Assembly (NCBI GenBank): GCA_031276965.1
Contig: JAISMC010000080.1
Span: 1 to 35,344, forward strand
Source: Treponema sp.
Lineage (GTDB): Bacteria; Spirochaetota; Spirochaetia; Treponematales; Breznakiellaceae
Direction of reading: 5' to 3'
DNA: 35,344 bases
Shown here: piece after piece, positions 6,800 through 15,179 of the stretch
Layout of the letters: each line of letters starts with the position of its first letter
Position numbering within the stretch: the stretch's first letter is position 1
Made by a program: the position numbers and the translations under genes
The notes under the pieces: generated by a model
Database searches by the model: none
Told to the model about the DNA's origin: nothing
What the model saw: only the letters and a program-made list of their open reading frames with translations

Positions 6800-7960
6800 A
6801 TGGAGGGAAAGACGTATCCGCGCATCTACCTTGCTATAGACAATTGTTTTGCTTATAAACGATGGACCCGGCCGGAAGAATGGTGCAGCCTGATTGCCCA
6901 ATTGGGCGTAAACTATGCAGAGGCCAGTGCGGATACCGAGCTGGATCCGCTCTATATGGGCGCCGGGTATCTCTCGGACTGGATACCGGCGGTGGAGAAA
7001 GCGGCGGCCTCGGCGGGAATTTGCATCGCAAATCTTTATTCGGGCCACGGTACTTATACCACCCTGGGGCTTACCCATACGGATTTACGGGTCCGCAGGC
7101 GCATGATCGACGAATGGTTTAAGCCGATGATTACAGGCGCAGCGCGGCTTCACGCCGGGCTTGGTTTTTTTGCCCACGCCTTTCCCCATGAAACGCTTCA
7201 GAATGCGGACCGGTATGAGGAAATGGCCGGCCTGTTACGCCGGGGGCTTGTTGAGTTAAATCAATTTGCCTCTTCCTGCGGATGCGGCGTCCTGGGGATA
7301 GAACAGATGTATTCCCCACACCAGTATCCCTGGACCATGGCTCAGACCAAAACGCTCCTGCGCAGAGTTACCAAAGAAAGCGGCCGTCCCTTTTATTTTA
7401 CCGAAGATTTGGGGCATCATCACACTAAATTTCAAAGGCCCCCGGAAGACATGGTACGGAATATCAAAACCGTTTCTTCCGCCGGACAGAACCCGCTTCC
7501 CCGGGGCCTTTGGCTTGGAAGTGACCGGGCTTTTGCCCTGGCCGAAGCGGGCGCCGCCGGGGAGCTTGCCGCCGAACTGGATCGTATCCCCCATCTCTTT
7601 GCGGAGGAAAAAGACGGAAACTGTTATGCCTGGCTTTCGGAACTGGGATGTTACAGTCCTATTATTCATCTCCAGCAAACCGACGGCCATACTTCGTCGC
7701 ATCTGCCCTTTACAGGGGAACTGAATCAATGGGGCATTATCGACGGCGGCCGGGTGCTTGCAGCCCTGAAGGCGGCTTATGACCGGCCGGAGGAAGGGCA
7801 AATGCCCGGACGTTGTGACGCTGTCTACATGACCCTGGAACTCTTTACCGGCGCCGCGGCAATTCCACGGGATGTACTGGAGGATATAAGGGAATCCGTT
7901 GCCTATTGGCGGCGGTGGATACCCCGGGATGGCATGTATCTTAACGAACTGACGGGTTAG
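6800..7960 (+). CDS. Sugar isomerase/epimerase-like TIM-barrel protein
   Basis: The sequence resembles the xylose isomerase-like TIM-barrel superfamily (AP endonuclease family 2), whose members isomerise or epimerise sugars or related compounds in the cytoplasm with a divalent metal. From the ATG at 6800 it has 386 residues, beginning MEGKTYPRIYLAIDNCFA. The ORF-track start at 6674 adds an unlikely 42-residue leader. Candidate metal-site segments include the Glu in GIEQMYSPHQYPW, the DLGHHH stretch and HLQQTDGH. No good RBS precedes the ATG; a GGAGG lies just inside the coding region, so the exact start is uncertain. It stands alone behind an 11-bp-arm inverted repeat, as expected of a substrate-induced sugar gene. 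Substrate is unknown. Confidence 0.7.
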   Translation: MEGKTYPRIYLAIDNCFAYKRWTRPEEWCSLIAQLGVNYAEASADTELDPLYMGAGYLSDWIPAVEKAAASAGICIANLYSGHGTYTTLGLTHTDLRVRRRMIDEWFKPMITGAARLHAGLGFFAHAFPHETLQNADRYEEMAGLLRRGLVELNQFASSCGCGVLGIEQMYSPHQYPWTMAQTKTLLRRVTKESGRPFYFTEDLGHHHTKFQRPPEDMVRNIKTVSSAGQNPLPRGLWLGSDRAFALAEAGAAGELAAELDRIPHLFAEEKDGNCYAWLSELGCYSPIIHLQQTDGHTSSHLPFTGELNQWGIIDGGRVLAALKAAYDRPEEGQMPGRCDAVYMTLELFTGAAAIPRDVLEDIRESVAYWRRWIPRDGMYLNELTG

Positions 7961-7981
7961 CCTTCCGGCCCGGAATGTCTT

Positions 7982-8039
7982 ACTTCCCCGTCTGCGCCGT
8001 TCGCCGTTAAACCGGGAACGGCCGTCAAAACGGGGAAGT
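7982..8039 (+). terminator. Long inverted repeat, possible terminator
   Basis: ACTTCCCCGT and ACGGGGAAGT are perfect 10-bp arms around a GC-rich interior that can itself fold (GCCGTTC / GAACGGC). It follows the sugar isomerase-like gene by about 20 bases and precedes the promoter of the next gene. No T-run follows, so termination is only a possibility. Confidence 0.45.
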
Positions 8040-8042
8040 TCA

Positions 8043-8071
8043 TTGACCTCTCCCCGCTAAAATGGTATCCT
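8043..8071 (+). promoter_or_regulatory. Sigma70-type promoter of the PpiC-family gene
   Basis: TTGACC, exactly 17 bases, TATCCT. Transcription would begin near 8078, leaving a leader of about 68 bases that contains the hairpin at 8097. Confidence 0.65.
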
Positions 8072-8096
8072 GATCCGCGATGAATCTGCATCACAG

Positions 8097-8117
8097 CCGC
8101 CGGCTGCCGGCGGTTTT
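8097..8117 (+). terminator. Leader hairpin with T-run (attenuator-like)
   Basis: CCGCCGG, CTG, CCGGCGG, then TTTT. The hairpin sits inside the predicted leader, 29 bases before the ATG. A terminator-like stem between promoter and gene could attenuate transcription. No alternative antiterminator stem is obvious. Confidence 0.45.
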
Positions 8118-8145
8118 ACAGCGTCTGCCCGGAAAAGGATAGCCC

Positions 8146-9699
8146 ATGACTTCTAAGGAAAAAAAACAAAAGAAACATCCGGAAAGTTCCATAAAGGATG
8201 ATTTTATCCGCCGTTTCAAGGAAAGGCCGGTTATTTTTGCAGGAACCATTATCATCCTGGTGATTGTAGTTGTGGCCTTTGTGTTTGTTCCCGCCTTTGT
8301 GCCCGAAGCGGGGGGGGCGGAGGATCTTACCTTCGGAACCTACGAGAAAATCCCCATTACCTTTGTGCCGGGCAACTATTTTTCTAAAACCCGGGAAGAA
8401 ATAGCGTCCAGGTATACTGTTGACGACAGCAATTACTTTACCCTGGGTTACCAGATATGGCGCGAGGCCTTTGAACAAACCGTAGCCCACACGGCTATAC
8501 TGCTGGAAATGAAGCGGGCGGGCTATGCTCCGGCGGCGGCGAGGGTGGACAAGGCCGTAGCCCAGCTGCCCGAATTTCAGGAAAACGGCAAGTTTTCCCA
8601 GGCCAGATACAGCAGAATCTCCAATTCGGCCCGTTTAGCCCTTTGGAGGGAGGAACGGGATGCCATCATCGAAGACAGGTACCGGGAGGATATCAACAGT
8701 CTCAGGGTTTCTTCCAGGGAGACTGCCTTTATCGGCGTTATGGCCGGGCCGGAGCGGAGCTTTGATATGGCGGCCTTCCCCCTAAGCGCTTACCCGGATT
8801 CGGAGGTGATACTCTATGTACAGAATAATCCGGATCTGTTCAAGGTTGTCCATTTTTCGATGATCACCATTAAGTCCAGCGAGCGGGAGGCCCGGCAGAT
8901 TCTCGCTTCCATACAAAACGGAACCACCACCTTTGAAGACGCCGCCCGGACCCAGTCTCAGGACAATTATGCGGACAGCGGCGGCGATACCGGCGTTAAG
9001 CTGGCCTACGAGATGGTGAAGGAGATTCCCGACACCCAGGAGCGGGAGACGGTACTTTCCCTGCAAAGGGGCGGTTACAGCGGAATCGTCAAGGTTCCCG
9101 ACGGCTGGGGATTCTTTAGATGTGAGGAAACTCCCTATCCGGCGGATACCGGCGATACCAATACCCTGGAGAAGATCCGCAGTTACTATATGGAGCATGA
9201 ACGGGGCCGGGTGGAGGACTGGCTTATCAGCCGGGCGGAAGAGTTTGCCGCCGATGCGAAGGAAGCAGGTTTTGATACGGCGCTTGCAAACAGCGGCCTT
9301 GAAAAACGGAGCTTCGGCCCCCTTCCCATTAACTATGGGGGAAACACCTTCTTTTCCGGCGGCTATAACTATAACCTCTTTACCCCCCTGAATTCCTTTT
9401 CCGTGGAGGAATTGACCAACGCCGATACCAGCGAAATTTTCTGGCGGACCGCCTTTTCTACTCCCCTTAACACTCCCTCGACCCCGGTGGTGGTTAACAA
9501 CTATATAATGGTGTTCTATCCCAGGGAAGAAATTATCCCCGATTCGGATAAAACAAGTTCCGTCGAAAATTTTTATACCTACTGGCTGAGTTATTTTACC
9601 GGCATTCACCTGCGCAGTTTCTTTTCCAACACGGGCAAGCTGGATGATCAATTCATAAGCGTATTCTTCAGGCAGCTTTGGTCTCCGGGTAATGAATGA
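8146..9699 (+). CDS. Membrane-anchored PpiC/SurA-like peptidyl-prolyl isomerase
   Basis: This is a periplasmic folding factor tethered to the inner membrane, resembling PpiD/SurA-type proteins. A charged cytoplasmic N-terminus (KEKKQKKH) precedes one strong transmembrane helix at about residues 31-53 (VIFAGTIIILVIVVVAFVFV). A SurA-like alpha-helical domain follows, and a parvulin-type PpiC domain lies roughly at residues 230-330 (FKVVHFSMITIKSSEREARQ and GYSGIVKVPDGWGFF). At 517 residues it is close to this subfamily in treponemes. An AAGGA site precedes the ATG. The stop overlaps the next start by 8 bases, so the two genes are coupled. It probably assists outer-membrane or flagellar-sheath protein folding, which is inference. 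Confidence 0.8.
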   Translation: MTSKEKKQKKHPESSIKDDFIRRFKERPVIFAGTIIILVIVVVAFVFVPAFVPEAGGAEDLTFGTYEKIPITFVPGNYFSKTREEIASRYTVDDSNYFTLGYQIWREAFEQTVAHTAILLEMKRAGYAPAAARVDKAVAQLPEFQENGKFSQARYSRISNSARLALWREERDAIIEDRYREDINSLRVSSRETAFIGVMAGPERSFDMAAFPLSAYPDSEVILYVQNNPDLFKVVHFSMITIKSSEREARQILASIQNGTTTFEDAARTQSQDNYADSGGDTGVKLAYEMVKEIPDTQERETVLSLQRGGYSGIVKVPDGWGFFRCEETPYPADTGDTNTLEKIRSYYMEHERGRVEDWLISRAEEFAADAKEAGFDTALANSGLEKRSFGPLPINYGGNTFFSGGYNYNLFTPLNSFSVEELTNADTSEIFWRTAFSTPLNTPSTPVVVNNYIMVFYPREEIIPDSDKTSSVENFYTYWLSYFTGIHLRSFFSNTGKLDDQFISVFFRQLWSPGNE

Positions 9700-11413
9700 T
9701 GAAACGCCCCGGCGGCTTCCTGCCCGCCGGGGTTTTTCTGTCTCCTACCGGGGCAAGACCCTCCTTTCATTAATCGATCCTTCCGGCCAGGCCGACCGGG
9801 CTGCGGATGCGGCGCCTGTTTTGAACCGTACCCTTTATTTCTGTCCCTCTCCGCTCTACGGATACGGCCTGGCCCGGCTTCTGAAGCGGATCGGCGCCGG
9901 TTCGGCGGTGCTCTGCGTTGAGGCGGATGAACAGCTTATGGCTTTGGCCCTGGAGACTATGCCGGCGGAGCTGCGGAAAGACTGCCGGCTGCAGCTCGTC
10001 AGAACCAATGACGCCGCCGCCCTCTGCCGTTTTGTCAGGGACTCCTGGGGCAGCCGGCGTTTCCGCCGCCTTGAAATGCTGCGCCTCTCCGGGGGCTGGC
10101 AGTCTGCGCCGGAACTCTACGAAAACCTGGCGGCGGCGCTCCGCCGGGAAATGGCCGTGGAGTGGGGCAACGCCATGACCCTGGTTAAACTGGGGCGCCG
10201 CTATATACGGAACGCCCTGCGGAATCTTGCCCTCATGGGGGGCGGGGCGGCCAGTACGGAAAACCTGGACTACGGCAGCCGGCCGGTCCTGGTTCTGGGG
10301 GCGGGACCTTCCCTGGACGCCGTCCTTGAGGGCTGTGCCGCCCGTTTTGCGGAACGGCTTGACCCTTCCCGCCGGCCCTTTAAGATTATCTGTGTGGATA
10401 CCGCCCTTACCAGCCTCAAGGCCCGGAACATCGAACCGGATCTGGCGGTGGCCCTGGAAAGCCAGCACTGGAACCTCCGGGATTTTATCGGCCTTGGCGC
10501 CCGGAAGATTCCTTTGGCCATGGACCTCTCGGCCCTGCCGGCCGCCGCCGAATTTTCCGGCGGCGGCCTCTTTCTCTTTGTTACCCCCTGGACAGAGCTG
10601 CGCCTCTTTGACCGGCTTAAGGCCGCCGGCATGTTCCCGGAGCCGTTTTCCCCCCTGGGATCGGTGGGGCTTACCGCAGTGGAGCTGGCCCGGCGGCTTA
10701 CCCGGGGCAGCGTCATCCTGGCGGGGATCGATTTCTCCTTCACCCTGGATGCCTCCCACGCCCGGTCCAGTCCGGGACATCTGGCCCTGCTTGCCGCCCA
10801 AAACCGCTTCCGCAGTCTTATCAGCGGCGGCGCCTTTAGTCCCGGCTCCGCAGCGGCGGCGGCAAAATCCGGGGTTCCGGTGCGGAGCAATCCGGCGATG
10901 CGGAATTATCGCAGCCTCTTTGAACAGGAATTTGCGGCGGACCTCCGGCTCCGGGATATTACCGGACCGGGACTGCCCCTGGGCCTCAAAACATACTCCA
11001 TGGACGAGGCTCTGGATGCGCTGGACACGGCCCGCGCCGGTCCCGGACCGGATTCCATTCCGGCTGAATCCAAAGAATCCGTCTGCGCCGGGAGAGCCGC
11101 TTTTTCCGGGGGAAACCGGGGACACAATCCGGAGATGGCGGCCTTCGTGCAAAAGGAACGGAAGGCCCTTGTCTTCCTGCGGGACATTCTCAGCGGCGCC
11201 GCCGGACCGGAGGCCGTCTCCGGGGAGGAACTGGAGACCATGCTGGACGAGGCGGATTACCTTTGGGCCCACTTCCCCGAATGCGCCGGCGCCGGAGGCA
11301 GACGGCCCGCGGCGGCGGATCTTTCATTCTTGAAGCGGGTAAGGATAGAACTCGATCCTTTTATACAGCTCTGGGATCTGGTCCTGAAAGAACTGTCCCC
11401 CTCTGCTAATTAA
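9692..11413 (+). CDS. DUF115 / Maf-like motility-associated glycosyltransferase family protein
   Basis: This cytoplasmic protein has a DUF115 core. The hallmark is a nucleotide-binding loop VLVLGAGPSLDA at about residues 199-210, followed by FKIICVDTALTSLKARNIEPD and later GSVGLTAVELARRL and ILAGIDFSF. The family includes the Maf flagellin glycosyltransferases that add nonulosonic acids in Campylobacter and Aeromonas. Spirochaetes carry several DUF115 proteins whose acceptors are mostly unproven. Length 573 fits. The gene starts inside the end of the PpiC-type gene (8-base overlap), linking surface-protein folding and possible surface glycosylation. The middle is Ala/Gly-rich, which produces long spurious ORFs in other frames. 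Confidence 0.75.
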   Translation: MNDETPRRLPARRGFSVSYRGKTLLSLIDPSGQADRAADAAPVLNRTLYFCPSPLYGYGLARLLKRIGAGSAVLCVEADEQLMALALETMPAELRKDCRLQLVRTNDAAALCRFVRDSWGSRRFRRLEMLRLSGGWQSAPELYENLAAALRREMAVEWGNAMTLVKLGRRYIRNALRNLALMGGGAASTENLDYGSRPVLVLGAGPSLDAVLEGCAARFAERLDPSRRPFKIICVDTALTSLKARNIEPDLAVALESQHWNLRDFIGLGARKIPLAMDLSALPAAAEFSGGGLFLFVTPWTELRLFDRLKAAGMFPEPFSPLGSVGLTAVELARRLTRGSVILAGIDFSFTLDASHARSSPGHLALLAAQNRFRSLISGGAFSPGSAAAAAKSGVPVRSNPAMRNYRSLFEQEFAADLRLRDITGPGLPLGLKTYSMDEALDALDTARAGPGPDSIPAESKESVCAGRAAFSGGNRGHNPEMAAFVQKERKALVFLRDILSGAAGPEAVSGEELETMLDEADYLWAHFPECAGAGGRRPAAADLSFLKRVRIELDPFIQLWDLVLKELSPSAN

Positions 11414-11442
11414 CAAACCCGGCGAACCCCAAGATTCCGCCC

Positions 11443-11471
11443 TTGTATCCGGCTTTCAAAACCACTATAGT
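11443..11471 (+). promoter_or_regulatory. Promoter of nfnAB
   Basis: TTGTAT, exactly 17 bases, TATAGT. The predicted start near 11478 is just before the hairpin at 11482. The 5' leader to the GTG start would be about 50 bases. Confidence 0.55.
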
Positions 11472-11481
11472 ACTAAAGTAT

Positions 11482-11503
11482 TTTCAAAAACCGCTTTTTG
11501 AAA
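11482..11503 (+). repeat. Leader hairpin upstream of nfnA
   Basis: TTTCAAAAA, CCGC, TTTTTGAAA is a perfect 9-bp stem near the expected 5' end of the nfnAB mRNA. It resembles the GTTTCAAAACC arm of the dispersed hairpin at 20489. A 5' stem in this position can stabilise an mRNA. Confidence 0.55.
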
Positions 11504-11527
11504 CCCTTTTATTCTACGGAGGTATTG

Positions 11528-12391
11528 GTGCACAAAATTCTATCAAAAAAACAACTTTCCGCCGGCGTCTACGAGATGACCGTAGAGGCGCCTCTTATTG
11601 CAAGGGCCCGGAAGGCGGGGCAGTTTGTCATAGTGCAGATCGATACCGACTGGGGGGAACGGATACCCCTGACCATAGCGGACGCCGACGAAGGGGCGGG
11701 AACCATAACCATGGTGTTTCAGGCCGTGGGAGCCACTACTCACAAACTGGCGGTAAAAGAAACGGGAGATTCCGTGGAGAATATCCTGGGCCCCCTGGGG
11801 AATCCTACGCACATCGAAAAATTCGGCTCCGTTATCTGCGTGGGCGGCGGCATAGGGGTCGCCCCCCTCTTCCCCATTGTGCAGGCCATGAAGGGAGCGG
11901 GCAACAGGGTTACGGTGATAACCGGCGCCCGGAACAGGGAGCTGGTGATCTTCGAGGACCGGATGCGGCGCTATGCGGACGAGCTCGTGGTGGTTACCGA
12001 CGACGGCTCCTTCGGCAGAAAGGCCCTGGTTACGGAACCCCTTAGAGAATACTGCGCCGCAGATCCCAAGCCCGGCATGGCCGTAGCCATAGGTCCTCCT
12101 ATTATGATGAAGTTCTGTACCAAGACTGCCGCCGAATTCAACGTGCCCATCATGGTGTCCCTCAACACTATTATGATTGACGGAACGGGCATGTGCGGCG
12201 GCTGCCGGGTTAACGTCGGCGGAGTTACCAAATTTGTCTGTGTTGACGGCCCCGAGTTCGACGGCCACCTGGTCGATTTTGAAAATATGATGCTCCGTAT
12301 GCGGGCCTTTAAGGAACGGGAAGAAGCGGATCATCATAACTGCCATATCGGGCTTGGCCTCACGCCCCACGAAATTCCCGCAGGCCGGTAA
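11528..12391 (+). CDS. nfnA: NADH-dependent ferredoxin:NADP+ oxidoreductase subunit A (NfnA)
   Basis: This is the small subunit of the electron-bifurcating transhydrogenase NfnAB, a soluble flavoenzyme that couples NADPH with ferredoxin and NAD+. The FAD-binding stretch GERIPLTIADAD, the nucleotide-binding ICVGGGIGVAPLFPIV, and the C-terminal [2Fe-2S] cysteines in GTGMCGGCRVNVGG and KFVCVDGPEFDG are all visible. I prefer the GTG at 11528. It has ACGGAGG 5 bases upstream and yields HKILSKKQLS, the usual family N-terminus, giving 287 residues; the ATG at 11498 lacks an RBS. nfnB starts 27 bases downstream. The pair would balance NADPH, NADH and reduced ferredoxin in a fermentative or acetogenic anaerobe. 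Confidence 0.92.
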   Translation: MHKILSKKQLSAGVYEMTVEAPLIARARKAGQFVIVQIDTDWGERIPLTIADADEGAGTITMVFQAVGATTHKLAVKETGDSVENILGPLGNPTHIEKFGSVICVGGGIGVAPLFPIVQAMKGAGNRVTVITGARNRELVIFEDRMRRYADELVVVTDDGSFGRKALVTEPLREYCAADPKPGMAVAIGPPIMMKFCTKTAAEFNVPIMVSLNTIMIDGTGMCGGCRVNVGGVTKFVCVDGPEFDGHLVDFENMMLRMRAFKEREEADHHNCHIGLGLTPHEIPAGR

Positions 12392-12418
12392 CAGCCGGGC
12401 GGTTAATAAGGAAACGGT

Positions 12419-13924
12419 ATGAGCGGACAAATCAAAACCAAAGCGGCCTTAGACGCCGAAGCCGAAGCCGCCCTCAAGTCCCTGCTGGAACGGAAGGAGC
12501 GGGGGGAGAAGCTTTCTCCCAGGGACAGGTTAGCCATTCCCGCCCAGGAAATGCCCGCCCAGGACCCGCTGGTCCGGGGGAAAAACGTATCCGAAGTCGC
12601 CCTGGGCTACGGCGAAAACCAGGCCCGGCTTGAGGCGGAACGCTGCCTGGCCTGCAAAAACGAGCCCTGCGTTAAGGGCTGTCCCGTACAGGTTCCTATC
12701 CCCCGTTTCATTGCGGCGATCCAGGCGGGGGATTTTAAGGCCGCGGCGGACATCATCAAAGAAACCAATCTGCTCCCCGCCGTCTGCGGCAGGGTCTGTC
12801 CCCAGGAAAAGCAGTGCCAGCTTGAATGTACCCTGGGCAAAAGCCTTAAGGACGTGAACAAGGCCGTAGCCATAGGCAGGCTTGAACGCTTTGCCGCGGA
12901 CTGGGAACGGGAGAACCGCCGGGTTACCATTCCGGCGGTAAAGGCCGGTACCGGGAAAAAGGTGGCCGTCATCGGTTCCGGCCCCGCGGGGCTTACGGTG
13001 GCGGCGGACCTTGCCCGGGAGGGGCACCAGGTTTCCATCTTCGAGGCCTTCCACAAGCCCGGCGGGGTCATGGTTTACGGCATCCCCGAGTTCAGGCTTC
13101 CCAAGGCCATTGTTCAGGCGGAGGTGGACATCCTCAATAAGATGGGGGTGGAACTCAGCGTCAACTATTTGGTGGGCCGTACCAGAACGGTACGGGAACT
13201 GCTGGACAAGGACGGCTACGATGCGGCCTTTATCGGCGTGGGGGCGGGGCTGCCGAAATTCCTGGGCTGCCCCGGAGAAAACCTGGTGGGGGTCCTCAGC
13301 GCCAACGAGTATCTTACCCGGGCAAACCTGATGAAGGCCTACGACGCCGGGCGGGCCGCCACTCCCATGTACCGTTCCAGGATCGCCGCGGTTATCGGCG
13401 GGGGCAATGTCGCCATGGACGCCGCCCGCATGGCCCTGCGGCTGGGGGCGGAGCAGGTGCATCTTATCTACCGCCGGACCAGGGAAGAAATGCCCGCCAG
13501 GGCGGAAGAGGTGGAACACGCCGTGGAAGAGGGCGTCATCTTTAACTTTCTCAGGAATCCCGTGCAGTTCCTCGGGGATGCGGGGGGCCGGGTTACGGGG
13601 ATGGAGCTCCTCAAGTACGGGCTGGGGGAGCCGGACGAATCGGGCCGCCGCAGCCCCGTGCCCGTCAAGGGCTCCGAGTACGTGTTTCCCTGCGACACCG
13701 TCATCGTCGCCCTGGGGAACGAATCCAACCCCCTGCTGGCCAAAACGACGGAAAACCTTGACAAGGACAAGAGGGGCCGCATCATCGTCGATGAAAAACA
13801 GAAAACCTCCCTGGACCGGGTCTATGCCGGGGGGGACATCGTTCTGGGGGCCGCCACGGTGATCCTCGCCATGGGAGAGGGCCGGCGGGCCGCGGCGGCA
13901 ATCAACGAGCTTTTATCGGGCTGA
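12419..13924 (+). CDS. nfnB: NADH-dependent ferredoxin:NADP+ oxidoreductase subunit B (NfnB; GltD-like)
   Basis: This large NfnAB subunit is homologous to the small chain of glutamate synthase. The N-terminal region carries cysteines for two [4Fe-4S] clusters (CLACKNEPCVKGCPV and VCGRVCPQEKQC). An FAD-binding GSGPAGLTVAADL at about residues 183-195 and an NADP-binding GGGNVAMDAARMA near residue 330 follow. The closing AGGDIVLGAATVILAMGEGRRAA is the standard flavin-domain signature. Length 501 is a little over the family norm because of an N-terminal extension (about 30 residues, Ala/Glu-rich). It follows nfnA with a 27-base gap. No glutamate synthase large subunit is nearby, so NfnB is preferred over GltD. 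Confidence 0.92.
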   Translation: MSGQIKTKAALDAEAEAALKSLLERKERGEKLSPRDRLAIPAQEMPAQDPLVRGKNVSEVALGYGENQARLEAERCLACKNEPCVKGCPVQVPIPRFIAAIQAGDFKAAADIIKETNLLPAVCGRVCPQEKQCQLECTLGKSLKDVNKAVAIGRLERFAADWERENRRVTIPAVKAGTGKKVAVIGSGPAGLTVAADLAREGHQVSIFEAFHKPGGVMVYGIPEFRLPKAIVQAEVDILNKMGVELSVNYLVGRTRTVRELLDKDGYDAAFIGVGAGLPKFLGCPGENLVGVLSANEYLTRANLMKAYDAGRAATPMYRSRIAAVIGGGNVAMDAARMALRLGAEQVHLIYRRTREEMPARAEEVEHAVEEGVIFNFLRNPVQFLGDAGGRVTGMELLKYGLGEPDESGRRSPVPVKGSEYVFPCDTVIVALGNESNPLLAKTTENLDKDKRGRIIVDEKQKTSLDRVYAGGDIVLGAATVILAMGEGRRAAAAINELLSG

Positions 13925-13990
13925 GGGGACACGCCGGCGCCGGCAAAAAAACCGGTTGCTAAAAAAGCTTTTCCGGTACATAGTTACGGC

Positions 13991-14668
13991 ATGAACGCTT
14001 CCCGCTGTATTTTTTGCGCCCTCCTTTCCCTTTCCGCGTGGTCCCTCTCCGCCCAAACCGGCGAGGCCCTCCGGGCCGATGCCCTGCGGAATTACCGTAT
14101 TGGCCGGGACCTGGAAGCCCGGAACAAAATCGACGAAGCCAACGCGTACTACAACGAGGCGGTGCGAATCTGTACCGAAGAGCTGTCCCGGAACCCCGTC
14201 AACATGGATTCCTACACCGTGCTGACCTGGTCCCTCCAGCGCCAGGGTAAATACGGCGATGTAATCAGCTGGGGGGACCGGGGCCTGCGGATCAACCCCG
14301 GCGATTACCGGATCGTAGAAACCATGGGGGAAGCCTATTTCTACCTTGACAACTATTCCAGTTCCCTGCGTTTTTTCCAGCGTTACGTCAACGCCCTGCC
14401 CCAGGGCGAGCGGGCCCCCACGGCCTACTTTTTCATCGGCGAGATATACCGGCTCCAGCGGAAATTCCGGCACGCCGATATAGCCTATACCACCGCGGTC
14501 CGGCTGGAGCCCAACATAGCCCTCTGGTGGTTTCGCCTTGGATCGGTCCGGGAGGCCTCCGGCGAATTTACCCCCGCCATCGAAGCCTACGAGCGGGCGC
14601 TTAAACTCAGCCCCAATTACCGGGACGCCGCCGACGGCCTGTCCCGGTCAAGACGGGCCAGCGCATAA
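13991..14668 (+). CDS. Exported TPR protein
   Basis: This 225-residue protein has a signal peptide (MNASRCIFCALLSLSAWSLSAQ, cleavage after SAQ likely) followed by tetratricopeptide repeats. Recognisable units include RNKIDEANAYYNEAV, RQGKYGDVISWGDRGLRINP, LDNYSSSLRFFQRYVNALP, RQFRHADIAYTTAVRLEP-like and ASGEFTPAIEAYERALKLSP. TPR repeats are protein-binding scaffolds; treponemes export many of them to the periplasm. No clear RBS is seen. The gene follows nfnB by 66 bases that contain the palindrome GCCGGCGCCGGC and A-tracts. Its partner is unknown. After the stop comes the minisatellite region. Confidence 0.75.
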   Translation: MNASRCIFCALLSLSAWSLSAQTGEALRADALRNYRIGRDLEARNKIDEANAYYNEAVRICTEELSRNPVNMDSYTVLTWSLQRQGKYGDVISWGDRGLRINPGDYRIVETMGEAYFYLDNYSSSLRFFQRYVNALPQGERAPTAYFFIGEIYRLQRKFRHADIAYTTAVRLEPNIALWWFRLGSVREASGEFTPAIEAYERALKLSPNYRDAADGLSRSRRASA

Positions 14669-15179
14669 GCCGGGCTTTTGCATCCCCCGGCATAAGGCGC
14701 CGGCCCCGGAAGGGCCCGCCCTGAGGGCGGCATACCTTATCCGGTCCCCGGAACAGCCCGTCCGGTCCTCAGAATGACGTATCCGGTCTCCAGAATGAGC
14801 TATCCGGTCTCCAGAATGGTCCATCCGGTCCTCAGAATGACGTATCCGGTCTCCAGAATGAGTCATCCGGTCTCCAGAATGAGTCATCCGGTCTCCAGAA
14901 TGACGTATCCGGTCTCCAGAATGAGTCATCCGGTCTCCAGAATGAGTCATCCGGTCTCCAGAATGGTCCATCCGGTCTCCAGAATGAGTCATCCGGTCTC
15001 CAGAATGAGTCATCCGGCCCATGGAATGGCTTGTTCCCCTGAGCAAAGGCCCCGTTCAGGCGGAGCGGCGGGGACGCTTTAACTGTACCCTTCATGGCCG
15101 GGATTGGAGACGGCAAGGTTCGGGGGAGGCCCCGGCGGACATACCGTCCCGCCGGGGGGCCCCGCTTCGCTTACTCGTC
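14669..15179. other. 511-bp convergent intergenic region with hairpins and a minisatellite
   Basis: No gene is supported here. Just after the TPR gene are two stem-loops: GCCGGG..CCCGGC at 14669-14691 and CCGCCC-TGA-GGGCGG at 14716-14730. The 21-bp tandem array follows, then about 100 bases of GC-rich unique sequence. The last ~50 bases (from 15132) are a copy of the sequence that also lies between the two lipoprotein genes at 16386. Long ORFs on both strands exist only because 21 is divisible by three. Confidence 0.8.
14740..15033. repeat. 21-bp tandem repeat array (12 good units plus diverged ends)
   Basis: The unit reads TCCGGTCTCCAGAATGAGTCA and begins at 14761, 14782 and so on to 14992. 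Degraded units lie at 14740 and 15013. The last six bases come as three types: A (GACGTA), B (GAGTCA, once GAGCTA) and C (GGTCCA). Their order is A B C, A B B, A B B, C B B, so a 63-bp higher-order unit is visible. Units 1 and 4 preceding their A ends also share CCTCAG instead of CTCCAG. Such arrays change copy number easily. Confidence 0.95.

Noticed and set aside
9770-11272. 500-residue minus-strand ORF opposite the DUF115 gene
   Set aside because: It is a GC-rich shadow with low-complexity composition, and the plus-strand frame carries the recognisable GAGPSL motif and is coupled to the upstream gene.
12419-13924. Glutamate synthase small subunit
   Set aside because: It directly follows an NfnA gene with matching spacing and no large glutamate synthase subunit is nearby, so NfnB is the better call.
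14740-15033. CRISPR array
   Set aside because: The units are contiguous 21-mers without unique spacers, and no cas genes are present.
14648-15116. Three overlapping ORFs with 7-residue repeats across the minisatellite (both strands)
   Set aside because: A 21-bp repeat stays open in any stop-free frame. No RBS or plausible start is seen, and the frames on both strands are equally open, so coding is not supported.
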